Positions 27,201 to 35,800 of a DNA stretch of 64,000 nt are shown one piece after another. Below the pieces are notes generated by a model. That model was not told where the DNA came from. It saw only the letters and a list, made by a program, of their open reading frames with translations, and made no database searches. Every line of letters begins with the position of its first letter. Position 1 is the first letter of the stretch. The DNA is from Verrucomicrobiia bacterium (lineage in GTDB: Bacteria > Verrucomicrobiota > Verrucomicrobiia > Limisphaerales > Fontisphaeraceae). Position numbers and translations under genes: made by a program. The stretch spans positions 1 to 64,000 of the forward strand of contig JAOAIT010000070.1 in assembly GCA_026414565.1 (NCBI GenBank). Direction: 5' to 3'.

Positions 27201-27372
27201 TTTTGAGTTTGCAGGTCAGCCCGGCCGCACTTACATCATCGAGCGGGCGGTGGATATTTCCGGGCCGTGGTCCACAGTGGCGGAAATCCCAGGGGCGGCT
27301 GAGGGGCGCACGCCTTTTGTGGATAGCCAACCCCCGGCCGGCCGGGCGTTTTATCGCTTGCGTACGCCTTGA
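24259..27372 (+). CDS. Secreted multidomain protein with two copies of a LamG-like module and Ig-like repeats
   Basis: A 1037-residue secreted protein with a signal peptide (MKKVLITTVTLLAGLLVG). Residues about 21-245 and 549-778 are two copies of the same jelly-roll, LamG-like module: shared landmarks are FRMRRAD/FRFRRAD, FADFEAQ, LNVRDAG/LNARDAG, TFRNTTGDG and GPFYIDDIYVD/GPFYLDDIYVD. Between them are three bacterial Ig-like repeats of the Big_5 kind (about 248-347, 348-447, 450-547), each starting with a proline pair and containing an FNE motif. After the second copy come a fibronectin-III-like domain (TYYYVVSALGVNGES), a cadherin/VCBS-like domain (DQFTYTVRDARGGTSQG) and a C-terminal module ending AFYRLRTP. 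No catalytic site is visible; binding or adhesion is likely. Confidence 0.82.
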   Translation: MKKVLITTVTLLAGLLVGRAAFVELDTFNRLTNGPIGGRNGWVTSQSAFVVTNDPAGGPNKVLAALAMSESPVYKPLGALTITNGTTGTLFFRMRRADSAPNVSVGMSDVTAPTSSFADFEAQINCNTVGGTLNVRDAGTFDAVDTFNPNIWYKVWMVIDNAADLTRVYMQGGHLGTQTLLDGNDGETYFTFRNTTGDGFNGNTTPVANHLVTFLIRVGSGHTGPFYIDDIYVDPQGMNLSDPALDVAPPEVIQVVPAAGSTVSGVFQATITFNEMVGGVTASSLLLNGLPATNVVGGPEVYTFQFDAPTPGPLTLSWNNSHGIVDYAGNAFPGTNIWQYTYTTDLTPPAILSVSPGPGSLITNWGGLTILVSFNELVTGVEAEDLLINGLPALAVTNQGASYYFKAPQPLSGPVAIRFAANHGIKDLFNNSFDAELPAHQWTYDFTDTVPPFVAVVTPAPAQLVLSLDSIEVVFNEEVNGVDAGDLLVNGVAATSLVGSGAGPYRFSFPAPIAGPVRLEWAASHQIVDRNGLPFAGGAWQVMLAAIRPSGFVLFEDFQALTPGPLNGQNNWLASNEVQVVADPVEPRNRVLCISNSTTADAWRALGPLTISNNVTATVFWRFRRADTDVNMSHGLSDSLPPASRNFADFEAQLQSNGSGLTPLNARDAGAFKGLRVFTPNVWFSVWLVVDNANDLYRVYLQGDDLTVPTLMTSTADPSEFAFTFRNTTGDGINLNTGPVVSNLTVFLIRASGSVNHVGPFYLDDIYVDLLGANLANPLPPPKPAGVEIFPGTAEATLVWAPVPGVTNYIVKRGTTTGGPYQRLGTNNDVFFTDSTPDVNTTYYYVVSALGVNGESFDSEEVFLRINTPPLAGQTNWQVTANTSVTRSADVLLALCTDVENDALTLVAVQAGTNGATVTLADGLITYAPPPGFVGQDQFTYTVRDARGGTSQGVVRVEVVMPPAQPMPLLAPRFTIGGGFAFEFAGQPGRTYIIERAVDISGPWSTVAEIPGAAEGRTPFVDSQPPAGRAFYRLRTP
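25909..26592 (+). repeat. Second copy of a ~225-residue lectin-like module (first copy near 24319-24993)
   Basis: The segment encodes residues 551-778 of the same protein and aligns by eye along its whole length with residues 21-245, including the FADFEAQ, TFRNTTGDG and DDIYVD landmarks. It indicates an internal duplication separated by three Ig-like repeats. Confidence 0.75.
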
Positions 27373-27387
27373 GGCCTGCGGAGAGCT

Positions 27388-27840
27388 TCAGGCGCGCGCT
27401 TGTGGCGGGGGACACGCATCGTCGGAAGGCCCCGCCTGCCACCATTCTTGTTGGGCACGGAGTTTCTCCAGCAGGCGGGCGTCGGCGGGGGGAAACGGGT
27501 AATGAGCCATTTCCTCCGGGGTGATCCAGGCGAGGGCAGCGCAGCCCAGGGGCTGGGGGTCACCGTGGAGGATGCGGCAGAGAAAGAAACGCAGGTGCAC
27601 CTGTTTTTCGGGATAGTCGTGGTCTACAGTTTCCACCAGCTCCCCCACCTGCACTTCCACGCCCAGCTCCTCCCGCAATTCACGCGCCAGGCACATCTCG
27701 AAACTCTCTCCCGCTTCGCGTTTGCCTCCGGGAAATTCCCATGTTCCCCCCAGATGATCCTCGGCGCGGCGCTGGGCCACAAGCAAACGCCCGTGGCGGA
27801 AAATCAGGCCGGCGGCGACTTCGATGCGTTGGCCGGGCAT
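27388..27840 (-). CDS. Nudix hydrolase, MutT-like (8-oxo-dGTP diphosphatase type)
   Basis: A 150-residue protein with a complete Nudix box at residues 39-61 (G39, E45, R53-E54, E57-E58, G60), preceded by GLIFRHGRLLVAQRR and GTWEFPGGK. This is the MutT arrangement that hydrolyses oxidised nucleoside triphosphates; the exact substrate is an inference. The start ATG overlaps the last base of the UDP-glucose dehydrogenase stop (TGATG), so the pair is translationally coupled. It is convergent with the secreted LamG-like gene, with only 15 bases between stops. Confidence 0.88.
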   Translation of the reverse strand: MPGQRIEVAAGLIFRHGRLLVAQRRAEDHLGGTWEFPGGKREAGESFEMCLARELREELGVEVQVGELVETVDHDYPEKQVHLRFFLCRILHGDPQPLGCAALAWITPEEMAHYPFPPADARLLEKLRAQQEWWQAGPSDDACPPPQARA

Positions 27841-29129
27841 CAGCGTCCCACGCTTTTATAGATGAAACCCAGCCGCTCCATTTCGGCCGGGTCAAAGAGG
27901 TTGCGCCCGTCAAACATAATGGGATGGCTGAGCGCCTTGCGGGCCCGCTCCAGGTCGAGTTTCTTGAACTCCTCCCACTCCGTGGCAATGACCAGCGCGT
28001 CGCAGCCTTCGGCCAAGGCATTCATGTCGTCCACGTACTCCGCCTCGGGCAACACGGCGCGTGCCTTGGGCATGGCTTTGGGATCGTGCACGCGCAGGCG
28101 GGCGCCTTCTTTGAGCAGCCGCTGGCACAGCTCAATGGCGGGGGACATGCGAATGTCATCCGTGTTCTGCTTGAACGCCAGCCCCAGCACGCCCAGCGTC
28201 TTGCCTTTGAGCACCCAGAGGGTGTCGGTGATCTTTTTGATAAAGCGGTCCATTTGTGCCGCGTTAATCCGCTGCACCTCGCGCAACAAATGAAAGGGAC
28301 AGCCCAAATCTTCCGAGATGCGGATGAACGCGCTCAGATCCTTGGGAAAACAACTGCCGCCAAAGCCGATGCCGGCATTCAGGAAGGCCCGGCCAATCCG
28401 CTTGTCCATGCCGATGCCGTTGGCCACTTCCTCCACGTTGGCGCCGGAGGCTTCGCAAATGGCGGCCACGGCGTTGATGTAGGAGATTTTGAGGGCCAGG
28501 AAGGAGTTGGCGGCGTGTTTGATCAGCTCGGCCGAATTGATGTCGGTGACGATGATGGGGGCGTTGAAGGGCGCGTACAACTCCTTCATTGCGGCCACGG
28601 GGCGCGGCGAGCGCACACCAATGACGATGCGGTCTGGTTTGAGGAAATCCTCGACCGCAAAGCCTTCACGCAAAAACTCCGGGTTGCTGACAACGTCAAA
28701 CTCCACTTTGGCCTTGCAATAGCGTTTGATGGTCTCGGCCACTTTTTCGCCGGTTTTTACGGGCACGGTGCTTTTGTCCACGACGATTTTGTAGGAGGTC
28801 ATGGCGCCAGCAATGTCGCGCGAGACTCCTTCCATGAAGCTCAAATCCACCGAGCCATCCGGCAGCGGGGGGGTGGGCACCGCAATGAAAATGATGTCGG
28901 CGCGGTCCACGCCCTCCTTGGTGGAGGTGGTGAAATCCAGGCGGCCGGCGGCCTTGTTGCGCTGCACCAGCTCTTCCAGCCCCGGCTCATAAATGGGCAT
29001 CTGACCGGCCTTGAGGGTGGCAATCTTGGCGGCATCGCAATCCACGCAAACCACCTGATGGCCCACCTCCGCAAAACAGGTGCCGGTCACCAATCCCACG
29101 TAACCCGTCCCAATAATGCACAGGCGCAT
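27840..29129 (-). CDS. ugd: UDP-glucose 6-dehydrogenase
   Basis: A 429-residue enzyme oxidising UDP-glucose to UDP-glucuronate with two NAD+. It has the N-terminal Rossmann motif GTGYVGLVTGTCFA, VPTPPLPDG, STVPVKTGE, NPEFLREGFAVEDFLKPDR, the middle-helix Lys/Asn region SAELIKHAANSFLALKISYIN, and the catalytic Cys260 in GFGGSCFPKD. The C-terminal UDP-binding domain has GLAFKQNTDDIRMSPA. ATG 29129 begins right at the Rossmann strand; longer starts are unsupported. It supplies precursor for uronic-acid-containing surface polysaccharides. Confidence 0.96.
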   Translation of the reverse strand: MRLCIIGTGYVGLVTGTCFAEVGHQVVCVDCDAAKIATLKAGQMPIYEPGLEELVQRNKAAGRLDFTTSTKEGVDRADIIFIAVPTPPLPDGSVDLSFMEGVSRDIAGAMTSYKIVVDKSTVPVKTGEKVAETIKRYCKAKVEFDVVSNPEFLREGFAVEDFLKPDRIVIGVRSPRPVAAMKELYAPFNAPIIVTDINSAELIKHAANSFLALKISYINAVAAICEASGANVEEVANGIGMDKRIGRAFLNAGIGFGGSCFPKDLSAFIRISEDLGCPFHLLREVQRINAAQMDRFIKKITDTLWVLKGKTLGVLGLAFKQNTDDIRMSPAIELCQRLLKEGARLRVHDPKAMPKARAVLPEAEYVDDMNALAEGCDALVIATEWEEFKKLDLERARKALSHPIMFDGRNLFDPAEMERLGFIYKSVGR

Positions 29130-29213
29130 AGTGCGGCGTAGGCTAGCCACCTTGCTGCTGCGGCTCAAGCACTTTCCCTTGATGCAGCCGGGGATTGGCG
29201 GTAAGAAAATGGC

Positions 29214-30443
29214 ATGCAACCATGGCGACGAGAGCTGGGGCCGTGCCCCTTTTGCGGGCGGGCCGTGCTGGGAGTGCTGATCCTACTGCTAATTTTATTG
29301 TCACTCTTACGCTCCCTGGCGCAGCCGGCCAATGCTTCATCCAGCCCCTACGCCCGCTGGAAGAACGGCCCCTCGGCGGATCCCGGCTTTTTCCCAATCG
29401 CGGTATGGCTGCAGAACCCTGCCAAGGCCGAGCACTTCAAAGCCGCGGGCTTCAACGTGTATGTGGGCCTGTGGCGCGGTCCCACCGAGGCGCAGTTGAG
29501 CGCCCTCAAAGCCGCCGGTATGAAGGTGATTTGTCATCAGAATGAAGTGGGGCTTCGTCATCGCGATGATCCCATCATCATTGGCTGGATGCACGGCGAT
29601 GAACCGGATAATGCCCAGTCCCTTGGGCAGGGCAAGGGTTATGGCCCGCCCATTCCGCCGGCAAAAATTGTGGAGGATTACCACCGCATTCGGGCCGCCG
29701 ACCCGACGCGCCCGGTGCTCCTGAACCTGGGCCAGGGGGTGGCGTGGGATCGCTGGCATGGCCGCGGCGTGCGCACCAATCACCCCGAAGATTATCCGGA
29801 GTACATCAAAGGCTGCGATATTGTGTCATTTGACATTTATCCCGTGGCCCACAGCCATCCGGACGTGCGCGGCAACCTCTGGTACGTGGCTCGGGGGGTG
29901 GAGCGCCTCAAGCAATGGAGCCGCCCCGAGCAGGTGGTCTGGAATTGCATCGAATGCACGCGCATCAGCTCCACCAACAAGGCCACCGCCGCGCAGGTGA
30001 AGGCCGAGGTGTGGATGTCCCTCATTCACGGCTCGCGTGGCCTTATTTATTTTGTCCACGAATGGAATCCCCGCTTTAACGAATCAGCCCTGCTGGACGA
30101 TCCAGAGCTGCTGCCGGCGATCACCGAGATTAATCGCCAGATCCATGCTCTGGCCCCCGTGCTGAACCAGCCAACCCTGCCGCAAGCCGTGCGTGTGACC
30201 ACCGAACCGCCGGAGGTGCCCGTGGCCGTGGCCGCCCATCGCCACGAGGGCGCCCTCTACATATTTGCCGTCGCCATGCGCGACCGGCCCGTGCAAGCCG
30301 TTTTCACCCTGCAACAACAGGCTGTGGGAGCTTCCGTGGAAGTCCTCCACGAAAACCGCCGCCTTCCCCTCACCAACGCCACCTTCCGCGACACCTTCCC
30401 CCCTTACGGCGTGCATTTGTATAAAATAGATGAGCGACCCTGA
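29214..30443 (+). CDS. Secreted glycoside-hydrolase-like TIM-barrel protein
   Basis: A 409-residue protein with an N-terminal membrane/signal segment (GVLILLLILLSLLRSL). The body reads as a beta/alpha barrel: FPIAVWLQNP, AAGFNVYVGLW, AGMKVICHQN, IIGWMHGDEPDN, RPVLLNLGQG, CDIVSFDIYPV, VVWNCIECTR, GSRGLIYFVHEW. Glu130 in HGDEPDN and Glu247 in NCIECTR sit at the ends of strands 4 and 7, where clan GH-A enzymes place the acid/base and nucleophile, so hydrolysis of a glycoside is plausible. I cannot name the family. A small beta-sandwich (about 330-409) follows the barrel. It is divergent from ugd with an 84-base gap. Confidence 0.65.
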   Translation: MQPWRRELGPCPFCGRAVLGVLILLLILLSLLRSLAQPANASSSPYARWKNGPSADPGFFPIAVWLQNPAKAEHFKAAGFNVYVGLWRGPTEAQLSALKAAGMKVICHQNEVGLRHRDDPIIIGWMHGDEPDNAQSLGQGKGYGPPIPPAKIVEDYHRIRAADPTRPVLLNLGQGVAWDRWHGRGVRTNHPEDYPEYIKGCDIVSFDIYPVAHSHPDVRGNLWYVARGVERLKQWSRPEQVVWNCIECTRISSTNKATAAQVKAEVWMSLIHGSRGLIYFVHEWNPRFNESALLDDPELLPAITEINRQIHALAPVLNQPTLPQAVRVTTEPPEVPVAVAAHRHEGALYIFAVAMRDRPVQAVFTLQQQAVGASVEVLHENRRLPLTNATFRDTFPPYGVHLYKIDERP

Positions 30444-30598
30444 TAATTGGTCGAACTTCAACCACCAGATTGGGGAGAATAAAATACTCAGCATGTCTCG
30501 CACTAGTGACAAAAGTCTGACATTGAGATGCCTTCAACCTTTATGGGAATAGGTCATTTGCCCGAGCAATTAGCCAGCCATCGGATTGTGTTTGGGGG

Positions 30599-30919
30599 TT
30601 ATTTGGAATCGCGGTCAATTTGGTCGATTTTTTGTTGCAGACTCTCCAAACGGGACAGCAGTTCGCTGATCGAGACGGCATTGGATTCCTTGTGCCCAAG
30701 GAAAAGGGAGGCAACGAGGCCGCTAAGGCCGGCAAAAGATGCCCGAGCCGCAGACGAGGGTATCCATGAATTGGATGCCTTGGCTGGTTTTCGGTGGCAG
30801 GGTCAAGAGGATGTTGGCGGCCAGGGCGGTGAGTATGACAAGCTAAGGATGTGAATGGCGATTGGGAATGAGCCGACGGAGACAATGATTTGGAGTTTGG
30901 TGTTTTGCGTGGGGGTGTT
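30599..30919 (-). pseudogene. Possible decayed small membrane-protein gene with two compensating frameshifts
   Basis: Reading the minus strand, one frame from 30919 gives TKLQIIVSVGSFPIAIHIL. The next frame (30842 downward) continues with LVILTALAANILLTLPPK and GIQFMDTLV. The first frame then resumes with SFAGLSGLVASLFLGHKES and ends SELLSRLESLQQKIDQID at TAA 30599-30601. Together these would make about 105 residues with two membrane helices and a coiled-coil tail. No single frame is open throughout (TGA at 30803-30805 in the first frame, TAG at 30723-30725 in the other), and no ATG, GTG or TTG opens the first stretch. I read this as a pseudogene; chance or sequence errors are alternatives. 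Confidence 0.35.
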
Positions 30920-30999
30920 TTAACAAAAAGTACGGGGAATGGCACGAAGTTGCTTGTGCTGCCTGCGAGGCGTGAAGGGGTGGACGGGAGGCTGGCAAT

Positions 31000-31029
31000 A
31001 AAAAAGCCCCCGCGGTGAGGCGGGGGCTT
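31000..31029 (-). terminator. Rho-independent terminator of the Gfo/Idh/MocA gene
   Basis: Perfect 10-base arms AAGCCCCCGC (31004-31013) and GCGGGGGCTT (31020-31029) around the loop GGTGAG. Read on the minus strand, the GC-rich stem is followed by a run of T (complement of the A-tract at 31000-31005). It lies 32 bases past the stop codon of the gene at 31062-32249. Confidence 0.9.
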
Positions 31030-31061
31030 GAGGGGAAACGGCGTGTGGCCGTGCGCCGCGG

Positions 31062-32249
31062 CTAGATTTTCTTGGGCATTTTGACCCACGCGCCTTTCTT
31101 GGACGCGCTTTTGACCGCGGTTTCGATGAAGGCCAGGCCCATCCAGCCGTCTTCGATGTTGGCGTATTTGCTGCCGTCAATGGTGACCTTGCCGGTGGCT
31201 TTCCACTTCCGGATGTCCGCCTCGAAGCAGCGGTGCAGGCGGGCAAAGGCATCGTGGAAGGCTTCGGGGTGCCCGGGCGGAATGGTGACCTCGTCGAGCA
31301 ATTCCTTGGGCACGTCCTTGAGGAAGCCGTCGTTGGGCACCACGCAGCCGCGCCAATAGACGCGGTCGGGCTGGCCCATGAGGCTGATGGTGATGCTTTC
31401 GGGTTCCTCCTGGCGCCAGCGCAGGGAGCCTTTGGTGCCGTTGATGCTGATGCCCAGATCATTCTTGTGCCCGATGCAAATCTGGGAGGCCCGCACCAGC
31501 GCGCGCGCGCCGTTGTTGAGTTTGCAGTAGGTGGTGAAGTGGTCGTCCAATTGGCGGCCGGGCACAAAAGTTTCGAGCTGGGCCGACACTTCCGTGACCT
31601 CCAGGCCGGTGACGTAGCGCAATTGCATGAGGGCGTGGGTGCCGATGTCCCCGCCGCAGCCGGAGGCGCCGGCGAGCTTGGGATTGACGCGCCAGGAGGC
31701 CTGCTGCTGGCCGGTGTCTTCCAGCTTGGTGGCGAGCCAGCCCTGGATGTAGTAGCTGTCCACCCAGCGGATTTCGCCCAGCAACCCGCTGCGCACCACC
31801 CAGCGGGCAAAGCGCGAGGTCCAATGGCCCAGATAGGTGTGCGCCACACCAAAAGGCACGCCGGTCTTGCGTTGCATCTTCACCAGTTCGGTGGCCTGCT
31901 TAAGGTTGACGGTCAGGGGCTTTTCGCAGAACACCGGGATGCCAGCCTTCATGGCCTTCATGGCGGGGTCGAAGTGCACATGATTGGGCGTCACGATGAG
32001 CACGTAGTCCAGGCGTTCTTCTTCGGGCAGTTTGGCCTGTTCAGCGATCATTTCATCGTAGGAGCCGTAACCCTTGATGGGATAGGGCCATTTCTCGGCT
32101 TCCTCGAGCGCGATTTTGGGATCCGGGAACAAGGCGCCAGCCACCACGCGGCGGGTGCCGTCCATGTGGATGGCGCGTTGATGGGGATGCACAATAAACG
32201 CGCCTTTGCCGCCGCCAATCAATCCGACTTTCAATGGTTTCTGTGACAT
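31062..32249 (-). CDS. Cytoplasmic Gfo/Idh/MocA-family oxidoreductase
   Basis: A 395-residue NAD(P)-dependent oxidoreductase without a signal peptide, unlike its relative at 22701-24011. The Rossmann start is KVGLIGGGKGAFIVHPHQRA. TPNHVHFDPAMKAMKAG and VFCEKPLTVN hold the Glu-Lys-Pro motif; CGGDIGTHALMQLRYVTG is the conserved His region at the substrate site. The C-terminal part ends with a Lys-rich tail. The GGGKGAFIVHPHQ variant is typical of a subgroup often found beside sugar-utilisation genes; its substrate is unknown. ATG 32249 begins at the Rossmann strand. A strong terminator follows the gene. Confidence 0.92.
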   Translation of the reverse strand: MSQKPLKVGLIGGGKGAFIVHPHQRAIHMDGTRRVVAGALFPDPKIALEEAEKWPYPIKGYGSYDEMIAEQAKLPEEERLDYVLIVTPNHVHFDPAMKAMKAGIPVFCEKPLTVNLKQATELVKMQRKTGVPFGVAHTYLGHWTSRFARWVVRSGLLGEIRWVDSYYIQGWLATKLEDTGQQQASWRVNPKLAGASGCGGDIGTHALMQLRYVTGLEVTEVSAQLETFVPGRQLDDHFTTYCKLNNGARALVRASQICIGHKNDLGISINGTKGSLRWRQEEPESITISLMGQPDRVYWRGCVVPNDGFLKDVPKELLDEVTIPPGHPEAFHDAFARLHRCFEADIRKWKATGKVTIDGSKYANIEDGWMGLAFIETAVKSASKKGAWVKMPKKI

Positions 32250-32806
32250 AAGCAACTTGTGGTTTGTTCGTTTCTTCGTGTTCACACCACTGAGCCCCGC
32301 CCGGGAAAACCCCCGGAACCACGGCAACCCAGCGCAGGACGTATGGGCATGACCCTAGAAAATCAGCGCCCGGGCTTCAAGGTTTTTGTTGCTGGCGTTG
32401 TTGGCCCAGCGGCAGGTGTTGCCTGCCCGAGGCTCCTCCTTCTTTCAGGGCGATGGGGGCAGGAGTTCATTTCGTAGCGGCTAAGGCGCCACAGCGGTTT
32501 AATTTTGCCGGGTTCTTCTGCAGGGAGCGGACGTCGAGACATCGAGGCCGGAACAGGCAGGGCGGGCCGTCTCTTGGGTGCACAGCCGAGGTGCGGTGCC
32601 CTGCGATATAAATTGGAAATTTAGGCTTGTGTGCCGGCTCCATTTATGCATTATGTTGAATGAAGCAAAAATCCAAATAGCTGCCGATAACTGCATCCTG
32701 ACGCAATTCCCACCCATCGTTCAAAGTCCTTGGGCAAGCAGGTTGTGGTCATAGTGGTTATTTGGGGCACAGAGTGCCGTAATTTGTCAGTTGCCTGAGG
32801 TACGCC
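32250..32806. other. 557-base intergenic region upstream of the giant secreted-protein gene
   Basis: No gene is supported. It carries a small hairpin (GGCAGG 32411-32416, CCTGCC 32422-32427) and a short palindrome-rich tract near 32530-32550 (GGACGTCGAGACATCGAGG). An AT-rich stretch at about 32600-32700 could hold the promoter of the giant gene. I could not pick a convincing -35/-10 pair. Confidence 0.5.
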
Positions 32807-35800
32807 ATGAAAACAAACCTGTTGCCCTTTTATTTAAGGCATCTTTTTGGGATTCTTTCACTCAGCCTCTTTCTTGCCCCGCATATTTGGGCTGCGTGTC
32901 TGGCACCGCCCGCCGGCAGCGTGGGGTGGTGGCCGGCGGAGGGGTGGCCGAACGATTTGCTGGGGCGGCATCCCAACGTGATGCAGGATGGCGCCACGTT
33001 TGCGACCGGCAAGGTGGGGCGCGCGTTTTATTTTGACGGAGCAAATGCCACCATTGAGCCTCTCACGCAGCCGCTGACCAATATCGCCAATACGTTTACC
33101 CTGGAATTTTGGGCTTACCCTACCCGGGGGCGTAATACTACTACGGAAAACACCAGCGGCCTGGCCGGGACAAGCGGCCAACGTTATGCCGTGGCTCCCG
33201 AGAGCGTCAATCTGGGCACGGTGGTGGGAGCTGGAGTGTCGGTGGGGACCAATGGCGTGAGTGTGTTTGAACATGGCACCAGTTACCTGCCTTCTTTGCT
33301 GGTGTTCGACACGAACATCACCGACTGGGTGCACATTGCGGTGGTTTATCAAAATAAACAACCCCGCCTCTATCTTAATGGCGTGTTGGTACGCACGGGA
33401 CTGACCAGCACACGCGCCACCGTTTTTCCCTCCAAATTGTTCGGGGGCGTGTCGAGCTATGGCTATTACGGCGGGTGGTTGGATGAGGTTACGATCTATG
33501 ACCGTGCCTTGTCGGACACCGAGATAGAGGCCATTTACCAGGCGGACGCTGCGGGGAAGTGTCGTCCTGATCCTGCCGTGCCGCCGGAAGGCATGCTCGC
33601 CTGGTGGACGGGTGATCGTCATCCTTACGATGTGGTGGGGACTAATCCTGGGGCACTCAGCAACGGCGTGACCTATGCGGTGGGAGTGAATGATTATGCA
33701 TTCAGCCTGGATGGCGTGAATGATTTTGTGGCGGTTGGGGCGCTGGGGTTGGGCCAGGTCTTTAGTTTGGAGGGATGGTTCAGACCCACCATCCTGACCA
33801 ATGACATGATGCTTATTTGCCGTGATGATTTTGGGGAAGCGCGCAGTTATTACTTGATGCTGGAGGCTTCCGGCGCCCTGGTGGGGTCGGTGGTTAACAG
33901 TAACAATTTGCCCACGCAATACCGGACTACCGCGGGAACGGTGAGCGCCGGCAACTGGCAGCACGTGGTGTGGACCTACAATGGCCAGGCCGGCTCAGGT
34001 CAGAAAATGAAGTTTTACGTCAATGGGGCTGCGGTCACCGGCACCGCTGCGGATGGCCAGGATCATGGCGGCACCCCGGCGGCCTTGATGGCGGGCGCGC
34101 GCCTGGGGGCCAACCTGGGTGGAGGCCAGGTATTTCGCGGCCAGATGGACGAGGTGGCGGTGTATGGCCGGGGATTGGGAATGGCCGAGGTGCAGGCGGT
34201 GTACCAGGCTGGATTTATGAACAAGTTCAAGCCCAACCCTTATGACGTGCCGTTCGGGGCAGAGTTATGGGTGCGCGGCAACGCCGCCAACGGAAATCAG
34301 AACCTCCAGCGAGCCGGCTTCAACAACGCCGGCACCGTGCGGTTACAATCCACCGACGGCGGTTATACCAGTGCCTTGACGGTGAATCTGGGTGCTTTGA
34401 CCAATTCGCCTTTGGGCGTGGTGAACATCGAGCAAGGTTCAGGGGGCAGCCGTTATTTGTATGGTGATTTGGTCAACCGCGGCACCTTCAACGTCAATTA
34501 CGGCATCACCTTCAGCAAGGCGGGGGGGGTGTATGAGAATCAAGGGACGTTCAATATTGCCAGCGGCCGGGAGTTAACGATCAGCGGCCAGAATCAGGTG
34601 TTTCGGCAGGTGGACGGCTTGCTCAACATTCAGGGGGCTTTGACGCTGAACAACGTCAGCATGAGTTATCTTGGGGGTGCGATCAGCGGCTCCCTCCATC
34701 TGATCAACAGCCGGCTATGGTTGGGGCCGGAGGCGACCAATGCCGCCAGTTTTATCATGACGGGTTCTTCCAGCACGTGGAGCGGGGACATTAAGGAGGG
34801 GCAAAGCATTTGGGTGCGGGGTAGCTCGGTGGGGAGCAGCACGACGATTACGGTGACCAATGGTTTTCGCAATGCGGGGACGCTGATGTTGCAGTCGGTG
34901 GATGGCGGTTATACGTCGGCCTTGGCGGTGGGGGAAGGAGTGTTGACCAACATGGCGGCGGGGGTCATCAACATTAATCCGGGCACTGGGGGGCCGCGGA
35001 CCGTTTCGGCCAGCCTGCTTAACTTGGGCACGGTCAACATCAATTACGGCACCACGTTCAGCAAGGCGGGTGGGGTGTATGAGAATCAGGGGACGTTCAA
35101 CATTGCCAGTGGCCAGGGGCTATCCCTGAGCGGCCAGAACCAGGTGTTCCGGCAGGCCGACGGGGAATTGAAGATCCTGGGGGGGCTCGACCTGGATAAT
35201 GTCACGTTCGATTATGTGTCGGGCAGGATTCAGGGGACTCCATTACTGGTGAACTCACGGTTGTTTCTGGGGGCTGGCGCGGTGAATGCCGCCAGTTTCA
35301 CCTTGACCGGCTCGGGCAGCACGTGGGTGGGGGACATCAAACCGGGCCAGTCCATTTGGGTGCAAGGCAGTGGCCGTGCCGGCAATACCACCGTGGTGGT
35401 GACCAATGGATTTGAAAACTCGGGGCTGCTTACACTGCAATCGGTCAATGGCGGGTACATCAGCAGCCTAACGGTCAACAACGGCACCCTTACCAACCGA
35501 CTGGGAGGGACAATCGCCGTTAACGGCGGGAATGGCGGGCCGCGGACCATCTCGGCCAACCTCTTGAATGAAGGGCTATTATCCGTCAATACCGGCCTCA
35601 CCTTGAGCAGGGCCAATGGCGTTTATGAGAATCTGGGCTATATATTCATCAATAATGGCGGCAGCATTTCCCTCAGCGGCCAAAACCAAATCTTCCGCCA
35701 GCGGGGCGGCAGTATCACCAATTTGGGCACATTGGATCTGACTGGGGTTCAGTTCCTTTTTGAGGGTGGGGGTCTTTACGGCAATGCCATCATCCTGGAG

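Larger units (their letters stand above)
30444..31061. other. 618-base intergenic stretch
   Basis: No intact gene is convincing here. It holds a probable decayed small membrane-protein gene on the minus strand (30599-30919) and, at its right end, the rho-independent terminator of the oxidoreductase gene (31000-31029). AT content is higher than in the neighbouring genes. Confidence 0.6.

Noticed and set aside
30936-30950. Sigma-54-like promoter TGGCACG-AAG-TTGCT
   Set aside because: The spacing between the GG and GC elements is one base short of the strict requirement, and no gene starts suitably downstream on the plus strand.
32478-32806. Short minus-strand and plus-strand frames in the gap before the giant gene
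   Set aside because: They are under 75 codons, have no recognisable start context, and show no helix, signal or motif.
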